10,917 bases of DNA from Oscillospiraceae bacterium (GTDB lineage Bacteria; Bacillota; Clostridia; Oscillospirales; Oscillospiraceae), in assembly GCA_024404735.1 (NCBI GenBank), contig JAKSPP010000044.1:1-10917 (forward strand), written 5' to 3'. Below the pieces are notes generated by a model that was not told where the DNA came from, did no database searches, and saw only the letters and a list, made by a program, of their open reading frames with translations. Positions 1 to 5,737 of this stretch are shown here, in pieces. The position numbers and the translations under genes are program-made. How positions within the stretch are numbered: the first letter of the stretch is position 1; every line of letters starts with the position of its first letter.

Positions 1-186
1 AGGCGTAACGGGCTTTGTAGGAGGTACAGGGGCAGGTGCCTTCTGAACGACCCCGGAATTAACCGGGGGGATAACAGGTGCGGGATTATTATTTGCAGCA
101 GGCGTGAGGCATGCACCGCATCCCGGACAGAAGGCGGCATTTTCATTGGTTAATGCTCTTCCGCATTTAGAACAGAATTTTGCCAT
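1..186 (-). CDS. Zinc-ribbon protein, N-terminal part (runs off window)
   Basis: The first 62 residues are visible, starting at the ATG at 186 and leaving the window at base 1. The N-terminus MAKFCSKCG carries a CxxC-N11-CxxC zinc ribbon (Cys 5, 8, 20, 23), followed by a proline/alanine/asparagine-rich stretch that looks like a flexible linker. The start is almost identical to that of the upstream gene at 228-1340, so the two are tandem paralogues. A GGAT-type ribosome site lies just upstream (about 192-198 on the complement). Only 41 bases separate it from the upstream stop, so co-transcription is likely. By analogy with the neighbour, a membrane segment and an extracytoplasmic domain may follow, but this is not visible. 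The biochemical function is unknown. Confidence 0.8.
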   Translation of the reverse strand, partial: MAKFCSKCGRALTNENAAFCPGCGACLTPAANNNPAPVIPPVNSGVVQKAPAPVPPTKPVTP

Positions 187-227
187 TTTTTGCTATCCTT
201 TCAATGGTTTTCGGCTTACGGGGATTA

Positions 228-1340
228 TTAATTAAGCTCGCTGTAACGCATAAGAATTGTTGCAACCTCGGCTCTGGTTGCGGTGCCTCCGGGGGCGAGA
301 ACGGTATCGGAGCGCCCCTTCATAAGGCCCTCGGAAACAGCCCAGCAAAGCGCATCCTTTGCCCAGGGGCTGATGCTGCCCTCGTCCTCATAGGCGCTGA
401 AGTCATAGCTTCCACCCGGCTTTCCTGCATAACGCCAGAGCATTGTTATCATCTGCTCACGGGTAATATCCGCACCGCCGTTTGAGCCGTCGGAAATGCC
501 GTTTTCAATTGTCCATTCCATGCCCTTTGTATACCAGTATTCACCGCCGGAGGTATCAACTCCGTCAAGACGGGCAAGAACCGTCATCAGCATGTATCTG
601 GTCATATTCATTCCGGGCTGGAACTGGGTTTCGCTTACGCCGGAAAACAGCTTGTTTTCGTAGGCAAAGCGGACTGCATTTTCTGCCCAGTGCCCTTCAA
701 CATCAACGAAGGGAAGCTCTGCGGGCTTTTCACTGACAGAGGGCTTGTTCTCGGGGTTCTTTTCGGACTTCTGCTCTTCTGCGGCAGGCTCATCTTCCTC
801 TTCGGGGGCGTTGGACTCTTCCGGCTCTGAGGCTTTTTCGAAGGAGGGCTTCACTTCATCCTCGTCTTCATCCTCGTCCTCGTCTGCATCTTCCTTGTCA
901 TCCTTGTTCTTATCGGACTTTTTGTCGTCTTTTTTGGACATGGATATAGATATGGAGCTCTCCTTATCCGGGAATATTTTTTCCTTCAGAGAATCAAGGA
1001 CAAAATACCCGTTTAAGAGGCAGAAAATAAAGGAACCGATTAGAAGAAGTAATATTACGATGATGGCAATGGGAATAATGATTTTGCTCTTCTTTCCCTT
1101 TGTCTTTTTCTGTTTTTCGGGCTTTCCGGGCACAGCTGCGGGAGTTGCGGGAGATACGGGAACCGCGGGAGATGTATGCGCATTTGTCCCGGCAGGTGCC
1201 TGAGCAGGTGCGGGGGAGACTGCGGGCGCAGGTGCGGGCTTCATAGCTTCCGTTAAGGGAAGCTTTGCACCGCATTCGGTACAGAAGGTGGCCCCTTCCT
1301 TTTTTATGGGGCAGCCGCATTTACTGCAGAATTTTGCCAT
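228..1340 (-). CDS. Zinc-ribbon, single-pass membrane protein with three SLH repeats
   Basis: A 370-residue protein with a clear modular layout. Residues 1-25 form a zinc ribbon (Cys 5, 8, 20, 23). Residues 34-75 are a Pro/Ala/Thr-rich linker. Residues 76-85 are a basic patch, followed by one hydrophobic membrane segment at about 86-110. Residues 136-200 are a strongly acidic Asp/Glu/Lys spacer. Residues 211-370 hold three SLH repeats, the first beginning FVDVEGHWAENAV and the third around SPWAKDALCWAVSEGL. With no signal peptide and positive charges before the membrane segment, the expected topology is zinc ribbon in the cytoplasm and SLH domain outside. SLH domains in Firmicutes usually bind pyruvylated or other secondary cell-wall polymers (family knowledge). 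Joining a cytoplasmic zinc ribbon to an outside wall-binding domain suggests an envelope-anchoring or sensing role, which is inference. A GAAAGG ribosome site precedes the ATG. Confidence 0.85.
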   Translation of the reverse strand: MAKFCSKCGCPIKKEGATFCTECGAKLPLTEAMKPAPAPAVSPAPAQAPAGTNAHTSPAVPVSPATPAAVPGKPEKQKKTKGKKSKIIIPIAIIVILLLLIGSFIFCLLNGYFVLDSLKEKIFPDKESSISISMSKKDDKKSDKNKDDKEDADEDEDEDEDEVKPSFEKASEPEESNAPEEEDEPAAEEQKSEKNPENKPSVSEKPAELPFVDVEGHWAENAVRFAYENKLFSGVSETQFQPGMNMTRYMLMTVLARLDGVDTSGGEYWYTKGMEWTIENGISDGSNGGADITREQMITMLWRYAGKPGGSYDFSAYEDEGSISPWAKDALCWAVSEGLMKGRSDTVLAPGGTATRAEVATILMRYSELN

Positions 1341-1419
1341 ATTATCAGCAACCTTTCAAGTTTTGTGAAATCGGCCGGCTTAATCATAAGCAAACCGATA
1401 ATATTTATTTCGAAACTTA

Positions 1420-1448
1420 ATTATAGCACTTTATTTCGCTGTTGTAAA
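1420..1448 (-). promoter_or_regulatory. Sigma-A type promoter for the zinc-ribbon/SLH genes
   Basis: Read on the minus strand there is a -35 TTTACA (1443-1448), a 17-bp spacer and a perfect -10 TATAAT (1420-1425). This predicts a start about 75 bases upstream of the ATG at 1340. The elements are seen directly; activity is inferred. Confidence 0.75.
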
Positions 1449-1528
1449 GAATTCGGAAGGCCCGGATGTAAGCAAATTTGCGCATTTCCGTTTCAGAAAA
1501 CAAATTATCATTTTATGTCAGTTTATGA

Positions 1529-1560
1529 TTGAAATAACAGGGAAATCAATATATTATAAT
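1529..1560 (+). promoter_or_regulatory. Probable promoter for the MBL-fold hydrolase
   Basis: The -35 is TTGAAA at 1529-1534. A -10 of TATTAT at 1552-1557 gives a 17-bp spacer, while an overlapping TATAAT at 1555-1560 would need 20 bp. An AT-rich leader and an AGGAGG ribosome site (1596-1601) follow before the ATG at 1608. It is divergent from the promoter at 1420-1448. Confidence 0.55.
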
Positions 1561-1607
1561 ATCAACCGATGCGCTGAAAAAATATCTACAATAAGAGGAG
1601 GAGCATT

Positions 1608-2300
1608 ATGGCGGAAATAATACAGATTGATAAGAATACATGGCGGTTTGAAGATGGCTTTGTCCGCTTTTTCCTACTTGAGGGAGAGGAAAGGGCAGTG
1701 CTTATTGACAGCGGAGTAAGCTGCCCCGATGCTTTTTCCCTTGCTTGCAGCCTTACGGATAAGCCTGTGTTTTTGCTTAATACCCATGGAGACATGGACC
1801 ACACCTCCGGAACAGGCGGATTTAAGGATATATATATCCATCCCTGTGATTATGAAGACGGAAAAATTTCGGAAAAATATCCCGGCACTTCACTTGTCCC
1901 GCTTAAGGACGGAGAGGTACCGGATTTAGGCGGAAGACCTCTTAAAATAATCCACATCCCGGGACATACAAGGGGAAGTGTTGCCGTCCTTGATGTGACA
2001 AAACGGGTGCTCTATTCCGGCGACTCCGTTCAGAAGGGACATATCTATATGTTCGGCCCCGGCCGCAGCCCCGGGGATTACGGAAGGTCTCTTGATAAGC
2101 TTATCGCCATGAAGGACGGGTATGATGTTATCTATGCTTCCCATGATCGGTGTGCACTGCCCTGTGGCTATGCCGAAAAGGTTAAAGCGGCGTGGGAAAA
2201 AACTATAAGCGGTGAAGCCTCCTATGAGACGGCCGATATGTTCGGAAATAAAATAAAGTCGTACACCCTTGAAGACTGCGGATTTTTTATGGGGATGTAA
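1608..2300 (+). CDS. MBL-fold metallo-hydrolase
   Basis: A 230-residue single-domain metallo-beta-lactamase-fold protein, usual length for small stand-alone members. The first metal motif is H60-G-D62-M-D64-H65, where the classical HxHxDH has Asp in place of the second His. The other ligands are present: H120 in HIPGHTRGS, D139 in LYSGDS and H179 in YASHD. The SPGDYGRSLDKL stretch (154-165) after the third motif is typical of glyoxalase II-like or lactonase-like members. Substrate is not predictable; thioester, lactone or phosphodiester hydrolysis are all possible. The start is fixed by AGGAGG six bases before the ATG. It appears to be a single-gene unit, with no clear terminator after it before the next promoter at 2318. 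Confidence 0.87.
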   Translation: MAEIIQIDKNTWRFEDGFVRFFLLEGEERAVLIDSGVSCPDAFSLACSLTDKPVFLLNTHGDMDHTSGTGGFKDIYIHPCDYEDGKISEKYPGTSLVPLKDGEVPDLGGRPLKIIHIPGHTRGSVAVLDVTKRVLYSGDSVQKGHIYMFGPGRSPGDYGRSLDKLIAMKDGYDVIYASHDRCALPCGYAEKVKAAWEKTISGEASYETADMFGNKIKSYTLEDCGFFMGM

Positions 2301-2317
2301 TTTGCTCCCCGCAATCC

Positions 2318-2346
2318 TTGACAGACCGTAATCGGGGTGTTATACT
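2318..2346 (+). promoter_or_regulatory. Consensus sigma-A promoter of the modA leader
   Basis: TTGACA (2318-2323), exactly 17 bp, then TATACT (2341-2346). The predicted transcription start is near 2353, just 5' of the structured RNA, so the RNA would begin essentially with the aptamer. The pair CCCCG (2307-2311) and CGGGG (2333-2337) brackets the -35. Confidence 0.8.
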
Positions 2347-2361
2347 GAAGAAAACCAAAAA

Positions 2362-2530
2362 TTGTGTTTCCGAGTCGAGGTTACCTAAGGCGTATGCTAT
2401 GGTGCCCGACCGTTCCCGTGATTCTTTTCCCGGGAACCTGAGTTATGCCGGAAACGGCATGGCTTTCCGTGTTTGAGAAGGGGACTGTTGCATGCAGGAC
2501 AGGCCGATAGGCTTGTCCGCCGATATGCTA
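2362..2530 (+). promoter_or_regulatory. Structured leader RNA, probable Moco riboswitch aptamer
   Basis: The leader folds by eye into several hairpins. GTCG (2374-2377) pairs with CGAC (2407-2410) and encloses CCTAAG (2384-2389) and TATGG (2398-2402), the canonical 11-nt GAAA tetraloop receptor, capped by a small GC stem. GTTCCCG (2412-2418) pairs with CGGGAAC (2431-2437). ATGCCG (2445-2450) pairs with CGGCAT (2455-2460) around a GAAA loop, the expected partner for the receptor. A nine-pair stem (2497-2505 with 2510-2518) closes over GATA, with GCAT (2490-2493) and ATGC (2525-2528) able to pair outside it. Moco riboswitches are known to combine a GNRA-loop stem and its receptor and to lie upstream of molybdate transport and cofactor genes; the gene downstream here is modA. 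I did not map each helix to the published P1-P5, and the class assignment rests on the tertiary motif, the position and the target. Confidence 0.75.
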
Positions 2531-2535
2531 TATTC

Positions 2536-2574
2536 AAAGCAGACTGCCCTTCAGGGATGGTCTGCTTTTTCTTT
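2536..2574 (+). terminator. Intrinsic terminator 1 in the modA leader (expression platform)
   Basis: AAAGCAGAC (2536-2544) pairs with GTCTGCTTT (2560-2568), with an inner CCC-TTCA-GGG stem-loop (2547-2556) and a T-rich tail to 2574. It lies directly after the aptamer and about 130 bases before modA, where a riboswitch-controlled terminator is expected. Binding of cofactor would favour termination if this is a repressing switch, as known for this class (inference here). Confidence 0.8.
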
Positions 2575-2580
2575 CAAAAG

Positions 2581-2613
2581 AAAAAGGCCGGGATTAGGCC
2601 CCCGACCTCTTTC
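2581..2613 (+). repeat. GC-rich hairpin between the two leader terminators
   Basis: A stem of CGGG (2589-2592) with CCCG (2601-2604) extends, with mismatches, to AAAAAGG (2581-2587) with CCTCTTT (2606-2612). An alternative is GGCC (2586-2589) with GGCC (2597-2600). A pyrimidine-rich stretch follows. It could be a weak terminator or part of an alternative leader fold. Confidence 0.4.
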
Positions 2614-2627
2614 TATAAAGGGAGAAC

Positions 2628-2672
2628 ACCGTTATCGGCGTGCCCCGCAATCACTATGATAACGGTTTTCTT
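2628..2672 (+). terminator. Second terminator-like hairpin just before the modA ribosome site
   Basis: ACCGTTATC (2628-2636) pairs perfectly with GATAACGGT (2658-2666) across a 21-nt loop, followed by a T-rich run (TTTTCTT, 2666-2672). It ends 16 bases before the AAAGGAG ribosome site (2688-2694). The shape fits an intrinsic terminator, although the loop is larger than usual. Confidence 0.55.
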
Positions 2673-2700
2673 CCGAAAAATCAAGCTAAAGGAGAAAACT

Positions 2701-3645
2701 ATGAAAAAAACCATTACAGCACTTGTCCTCACCATTGTTATGCTGCTTTCTCTCTGCGCCTGCGGGCAGAAGGAAGCATCCACCGCCCCCGCCTCCTCCG
2801 AAAACGGACAGACTGCGGATAGCACCGAGCCTGCCAAAGAACCGACCTCTTCCGCAAATGCCGATACCTCCGCAGAAGCCGAACAGAAACCCGCAGAGGA
2901 AGAAAAACCGGTTGAGCTTATCGTGTTTGCCGCAGCCTCCCTGACAGAAACTCTCACAGAGCTCGGAAACCGTTATATGGAAGAGAATAAAAATGTAACT
3001 GTTATTTTTAACTTCGATTCCTCCGGAACCCTGATAACTCAGATTCAGGAAGGCGCAGAGGTTGACATTTTCATTTCCGCAGGTCAGAAGCAGATGAACC
3101 GGCTTGACATCTCCGCCTCCTCGGAGGTAAATGTCGACGGCCTTGATTTCGTTATGCCCGATACCCGCTTCAATATCCTTGAGAACAAGGTTGCTCTTGC
3201 AGTACCCGACGGAAACCCTGCGGGCATCGAATCCTATGACAATCTGATTGCCCGCCTTAAGGAAGGCAATATTATGCTGGCTATGGGTAATTCCGATGTT
3301 CCCGTGGGACAGTATACTCAGAAAATTCTGAAGTATTTTGAACTGGATGAAGAAGAACTTGCCACATCCGGAGTAATTACCTATGGCTCAAACGTCAAGG
3401 AGATTACAACGCAGCTTAAAGAGAATGCCGTAGACTGCGGAATTATCTATCAGACGGATGCCTTCTCTGCGGGGCTTACGGTTGTTGATACGGCAACCAA
3501 AGAAATGTGCGGTCAGGTTATCTACCCCGCTGCTGTTATTAATGCTTCAAGAAATGCAGATGTGGCAAAGGCGTTTCTGGAGTACCTCACCTCCGAGGAT
3601 GCCGATGCTGTTTTCGAAAATGTCGGCTTCACACCTATTGGATAA
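2701..3645 (+). CDS. modA: Molybdate ABC transporter substrate-binding lipoprotein ModA
   Basis: A 314-residue lipoprotein that captures molybdate (possibly tungstate) outside the membrane for an ABC importer. Residues 1-20 form a lipoprotein signal peptide with lipobox LCA-C21. Residues 22-71 are a low-complexity Ser/Ala/Glu/Pro spacer from the anchor. Residues 72-314 are the ModA fold. Family landmarks are FAAASLTETL with S80, FDSSGTL with S107/S108 in the oxyanion pocket, EVDIFISAGQKQM, SDVPVGQY (198-205) and GIIYQTDA with Y250. The ATG at 2701 is chosen because AAAGGAG sits six bases upstream and a signal peptide follows immediately; the frame stays open upstream to 2473, but that part lies inside the leader RNA. 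No permease or ATPase gene follows: a terminator comes 24 bases after the stop, so partners must be elsewhere. Expression is probably set by the upstream riboswitch. Confidence 0.93.
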   Translation: MKKTITALVLTIVMLLSLCACGQKEASTAPASSENGQTADSTEPAKEPTSSANADTSAEAEQKPAEEEKPVELIVFAAASLTETLTELGNRYMEENKNVTVIFNFDSSGTLITQIQEGAEVDIFISAGQKQMNRLDISASSEVNVDGLDFVMPDTRFNILENKVALAVPDGNPAGIESYDNLIARLKEGNIMLAMGNSDVPVGQYTQKILKYFELDEEELATSGVITYGSNVKEITTQLKENAVDCGIIYQTDAFSAGLTVVDTATKEMCGQVIYPAAVINASRNADVAKAFLEYLTSEDADAVFENVGFTPIG

Positions 3646-3669
3646 TCTCTTATATTGCAGCTGCCTGTT

Positions 3670-3698
3670 AACGGCGGGGCTTTTGCCCCGCCGTTTTT
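3670..3698 (+). terminator. Strong intrinsic terminator after modA
   Basis: A perfect 11-bp GC-rich stem, AACGGCGGGGC (3670-3680) with GCCCCGCCGTT (3685-3695), with a TTTT loop and five T's at 3694-3698. It closes the modA transcript. Confidence 0.93.
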
Positions 3699-3807
3699 GC
3701 ATACGCATATTTCTGCCTTATTTTCGCAATCGGTGAAGAGGGGGGGATTGCCCTGAAATTATGTGAACAGATTATAGGGAAGCTTTTTCCTTAAAAACAA
3801 TTTTCCC

Positions 3808-3836
3808 TTGAAAGAAAACACAAGTTGTGGTATAAT
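3808..3836 (+). promoter_or_regulatory. Sigma-A promoter of the nrdR operon, with internal palindrome
   Basis: TTGAAA (3808-3813), a 17-bp spacer and TATAAT (3831-3836), predicting a start near 3843. The spacer contains the perfect inverted repeat CACAA-G-TTGTG (3819-3829), a plausible operator. The 110 bases between the modA terminator and this promoter hold only weak inverted repeats and no gene. Confidence 0.8.
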
Positions 3837-3857
3837 CTGTAAGCTTAAGGACTATAT

Positions 3858-3911
3858 ATGGTTTTTGTCATAAAAATAACCCTTAAATCAGCAGGGAGGT
3901 ATAGCCTATGA
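3858..3911 (+). CDS. Possible upstream ORF overlapping the nrdR start
   Basis: A 17-codon frame starts at ATG 3858, six bases after AAGGA (3847-3851), and ends with a TGA (3909-3911) that overlaps the nrdR start in an ATGA arrangement. It lies entirely within the predicted nrdR 5' leader. The peptide is short, mildly basic and resembles no family I know. If translated it could couple ribosomes onto nrdR. It may equally be chance, since the frame is short and its ribosome site would sit almost at the transcript 5' end. Confidence 0.3.
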   Translation: MVFVIKITLKSAGRYSL

Positions 3912-4363
3912 AATGCCCGTTTTGCGGTTTTGCCGACAGCAAAGTCATTGATTCCCGACCCGCAGAAGACAGCATCCGTCGCAGAAGAGAATGTGTTGAG
4001 TGCGGAAAGAGATTTACAACCTATGAAATCGTTGAGCGTGTTCCTCTTATCGTTGTAAAGCGGGACGGCTCCCGTCAGGCCTTCGATAAGGAGAGAATAG
4101 TAAGAGGCGTAATCAAATCCTGTGAAAAGCGCCCTGTTACCCTTGCCCAGATTGAAGATATGGCAAATGAAATAGAGCAGAATCTCCGCGCAACCCTAGA
4201 GAGTGAAGTAAGCTCCGATAAAATCGGCGAAATGGTTATGGACGGCCTCAAGGACCTTGACGAGGTTGCCTATGTCCGTTTTGCATCTGTTTACCGCAGC
4301 TTCAAGGATATAAATACATTTATGGAGGAGCTTTCCAAGCTCCAGCAGGGAAAAACCGAATAA
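3908..4363 (+). CDS. nrdR: Transcriptional repressor NrdR
   Basis: A 151-residue protein, the standard NrdR length. It represses ribonucleotide reductase genes by sensing ATP/dATP (family knowledge). The N-terminal zinc ribbon is MKCPFCG...RRRECVECGKRFTTYE with Cys 3, 6, 29 and 32; the RRRR stretch at 24-27 contributes to DNA contact. Residues from about 47 to 137 form the ATP-cone, beginning PLIVVKRDGSRQAFDKERI and ending near VAYVRFASVYRSF. The GGGAGG ribosome site (3894-3899) sets the start. It is the first gene of the probable operon, 18 bases before glmM. No ribonucleotide reductase gene lies in the window, so its main targets are elsewhere. Autoregulation through the promoter palindrome is possible but unproven. 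Confidence 0.96.
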   Translation: MKCPFCGFADSKVIDSRPAEDSIRRRRECVECGKRFTTYEIVERVPLIVVKRDGSRQAFDKERIVRGVIKSCEKRPVTLAQIEDMANEIEQNLRATLESEVSSDKIGEMVMDGLKDLDEVAYVRFASVYRSFKDINTFMEELSKLQQGKTE

Positions 4364-4381
4364 GAAACAGAGGAATTATAA

Positions 4382-5737
4382 ATGCTTCATTATTTTGGAA
4401 CCGACGGCTTCAGAGGCGAGGCCAATGTTGACTTAAACGTAATGCATGCATTCAAAATCGGCCGTTTTTTAGGCTGGTACTTCTCACAGAACGGTGAGAA
4501 ATGCAATGTCGTTATAGGCAAGGACACCCGCCGCAGCAGCTATATGTACGAGTCGGCTCTTTCCGCAGGCTTAACTGCCTCCGGTGCCGACGCATACCTT
4601 CTCCACGTAACAACCACCCCCAGTGTTTCCTATATAACCCGTCTTGACCACTTTTCCTGCGGAATTATGATTTCCGCAAGCCACAATAAGTTTACGGATA
4701 ACGGAATAAAGCTTATTAACGGCGACGGCGAAAAGATGGAGGATGAATTCCTCGAAAAGGTCGAGGCATATATTGACGGAATTACTCCCGAAATCCCCTT
4801 CGCAACAGGCGGAGAAATCGGAAGAACCATTGACTACGTCTCCGGAAGAAACAGATATATAGGCTATCTTATCGGACTTGCAGTCAACTCCTACAAGGGC
4901 ATAAAGGTCGGACTTGACTGCGCCAACGGAAGTACATGGATGATTGCAAAGAGCGTTTTCGATGCCCTTGGTGCAGATACCTATGTCATTTCCAATACCC
5001 CCGACGGAACAAATGTCAACCTTAACTGCGGCTCAACCCATATGGAGACTCTCTGCGAAATGGTTAAGGAAAAGCATCTTGATATAGGCTTTGCCTTTGA
5101 CGGAGATGCAGACCGCTGCCTTGCTGTAGATGAGCGCGGAAATGTAATCGACGGAGATATCATTCTTTATCTTTTCGCCCGCTACCTGAAGCTCCACGGT
5201 CAGATGGGCAACTCCAAGGTTGTAACAACGGTTATGTCCAATATAGGTCTTTACAAGGCCCTTGACAGACTTGATATAGGCTATGAGCAGACCCCCGTAG
5301 GAGATAAGTACGTCTATGAATGCATGAGAGACAACGGTCACCTTGTGGGTGGAGAGCAGTCGGGACACATCATCCTCTCCAAGTACGCAACCACAGGCGA
5401 CGGCATGGTTACCGCAATCAAGCTTATGCAGGTTATGCTTTCTTCAAAGGTACCCATTTCCGAGCTTTGCAAGGAGGTTAGAATCTATCCTCAGGTTCTC
5501 AAAAACATCAGGGTTACCGACAAAAACGCCGTTCTTGCCGATGAAACCGTTCTGGCAGCTTACAAGAAGACCAATAAAGAGCTCGGCTCCAACGGAAGAA
5601 CCCTGCTTCGCAAGAGCGGAACAGAGCCTCTTGTCCGCGTTATGGCAGAGGCCGCAACCAAAGAGGAATGCGAAAAGTACGTTGACAGTCTTGTGGCGGT
5701 AATTGAGGAGTGCGGTTATGTCCTGCATGATGAATAA
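4382..5737 (+). CDS. glmM: Phosphoglucosamine mutase
   Basis: A 451-residue cytoplasmic enzyme that converts glucosamine-6-phosphate to glucosamine-1-phosphate for UDP-GlcNAc and peptidoglycan synthesis. It has all four hallmarks of the alpha-D-phosphohexomutase superfamily. The phosphoserine loop is ISASHN (97-102) with S100. The metal loop is DGDADR (240-245). The sugar-binding loop is GGEQSGH (323-329), the form typical of GlmM rather than ManB/Pgm. The phosphate loop is RKSGTEP (410-416). The N-terminus YFGTDGFRG is also GlmM-like, and the length is normal (about 445-450). AGAGGA lies seven bases before the ATG. The following gene starts inside its last codons, and that gene's GlmU-like acetyltransferase domain would handle the product of this reaction if it is catalytically active. 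Confidence 0.94.
   Translation: MLHYFGTDGFRGEANVDLNVMHAFKIGRFLGWYFSQNGEKCNVVIGKDTRRSSYMYESALSAGLTASGADAYLLHVTTTPSVSYITRLDHFSCGIMISASHNKFTDNGIKLINGDGEKMEDEFLEKVEAYIDGITPEIPFATGGEIGRTIDYVSGRNRYIGYLIGLAVNSYKGIKVGLDCANGSTWMIAKSVFDALGADTYVISNTPDGTNVNLNCGSTHMETLCEMVKEKHLDIGFAFDGDADRCLAVDERGNVIDGDIILYLFARYLKLHGQMGNSKVVTTVMSNIGLYKALDRLDIGYEQTPVGDKYVYECMRDNGHLVGGEQSGHIILSKYATTGDGMVTAIKLMQVMLSSKVPISELCKEVRIYPQVLKNIRVTDKNAVLADETVLAAYKKTNKELGSNGRTLLRKSGTEPLVRVMAEAATKEECEKYVDSLVAVIEECGYVLHDE
5705..5710 (+). promoter_or_regulatory. Ribosome binding site inside the glmM 3' end
   Basis: GAGGAG at 5705-5710 is seven bases before the ATG at 5718. It decides the start of the acetyltransferase-like gene in favour of 5718 over the in-frame TTG at 5703, which overlaps this site, and over the ATGs at 5727 and 5730. 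Confidence 0.65.

Noticed and set aside
745..1203. 152-residue serine-rich ORF on the plus strand
   Set aside because: It is the complement of the acidic Asp/Glu spacer of the SLH protein; serine runs arise from its reverse-strand codons.
2307..2337. CCCCG/CGGGG inverted repeat after the MBL gene as a terminator
   Set aside because: The stem is only five pairs over a 21-base loop, has no T-run, and overlaps the modA promoter.
2473..2700. N-terminal extension of modA from a TTG at 2473
   Set aside because: The extra 76 codons run through the riboswitch and terminator region, lack a ribosome site, and would bury the lipoprotein signal peptide that begins at 2701.
3726..3808. Inverted repeats GCAATC/GATTGC and AGGGAA/TTCCCT upstream of the nrdR promoter
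   Set aside because: Six-pair stems with long loops and no other support are expected by chance.
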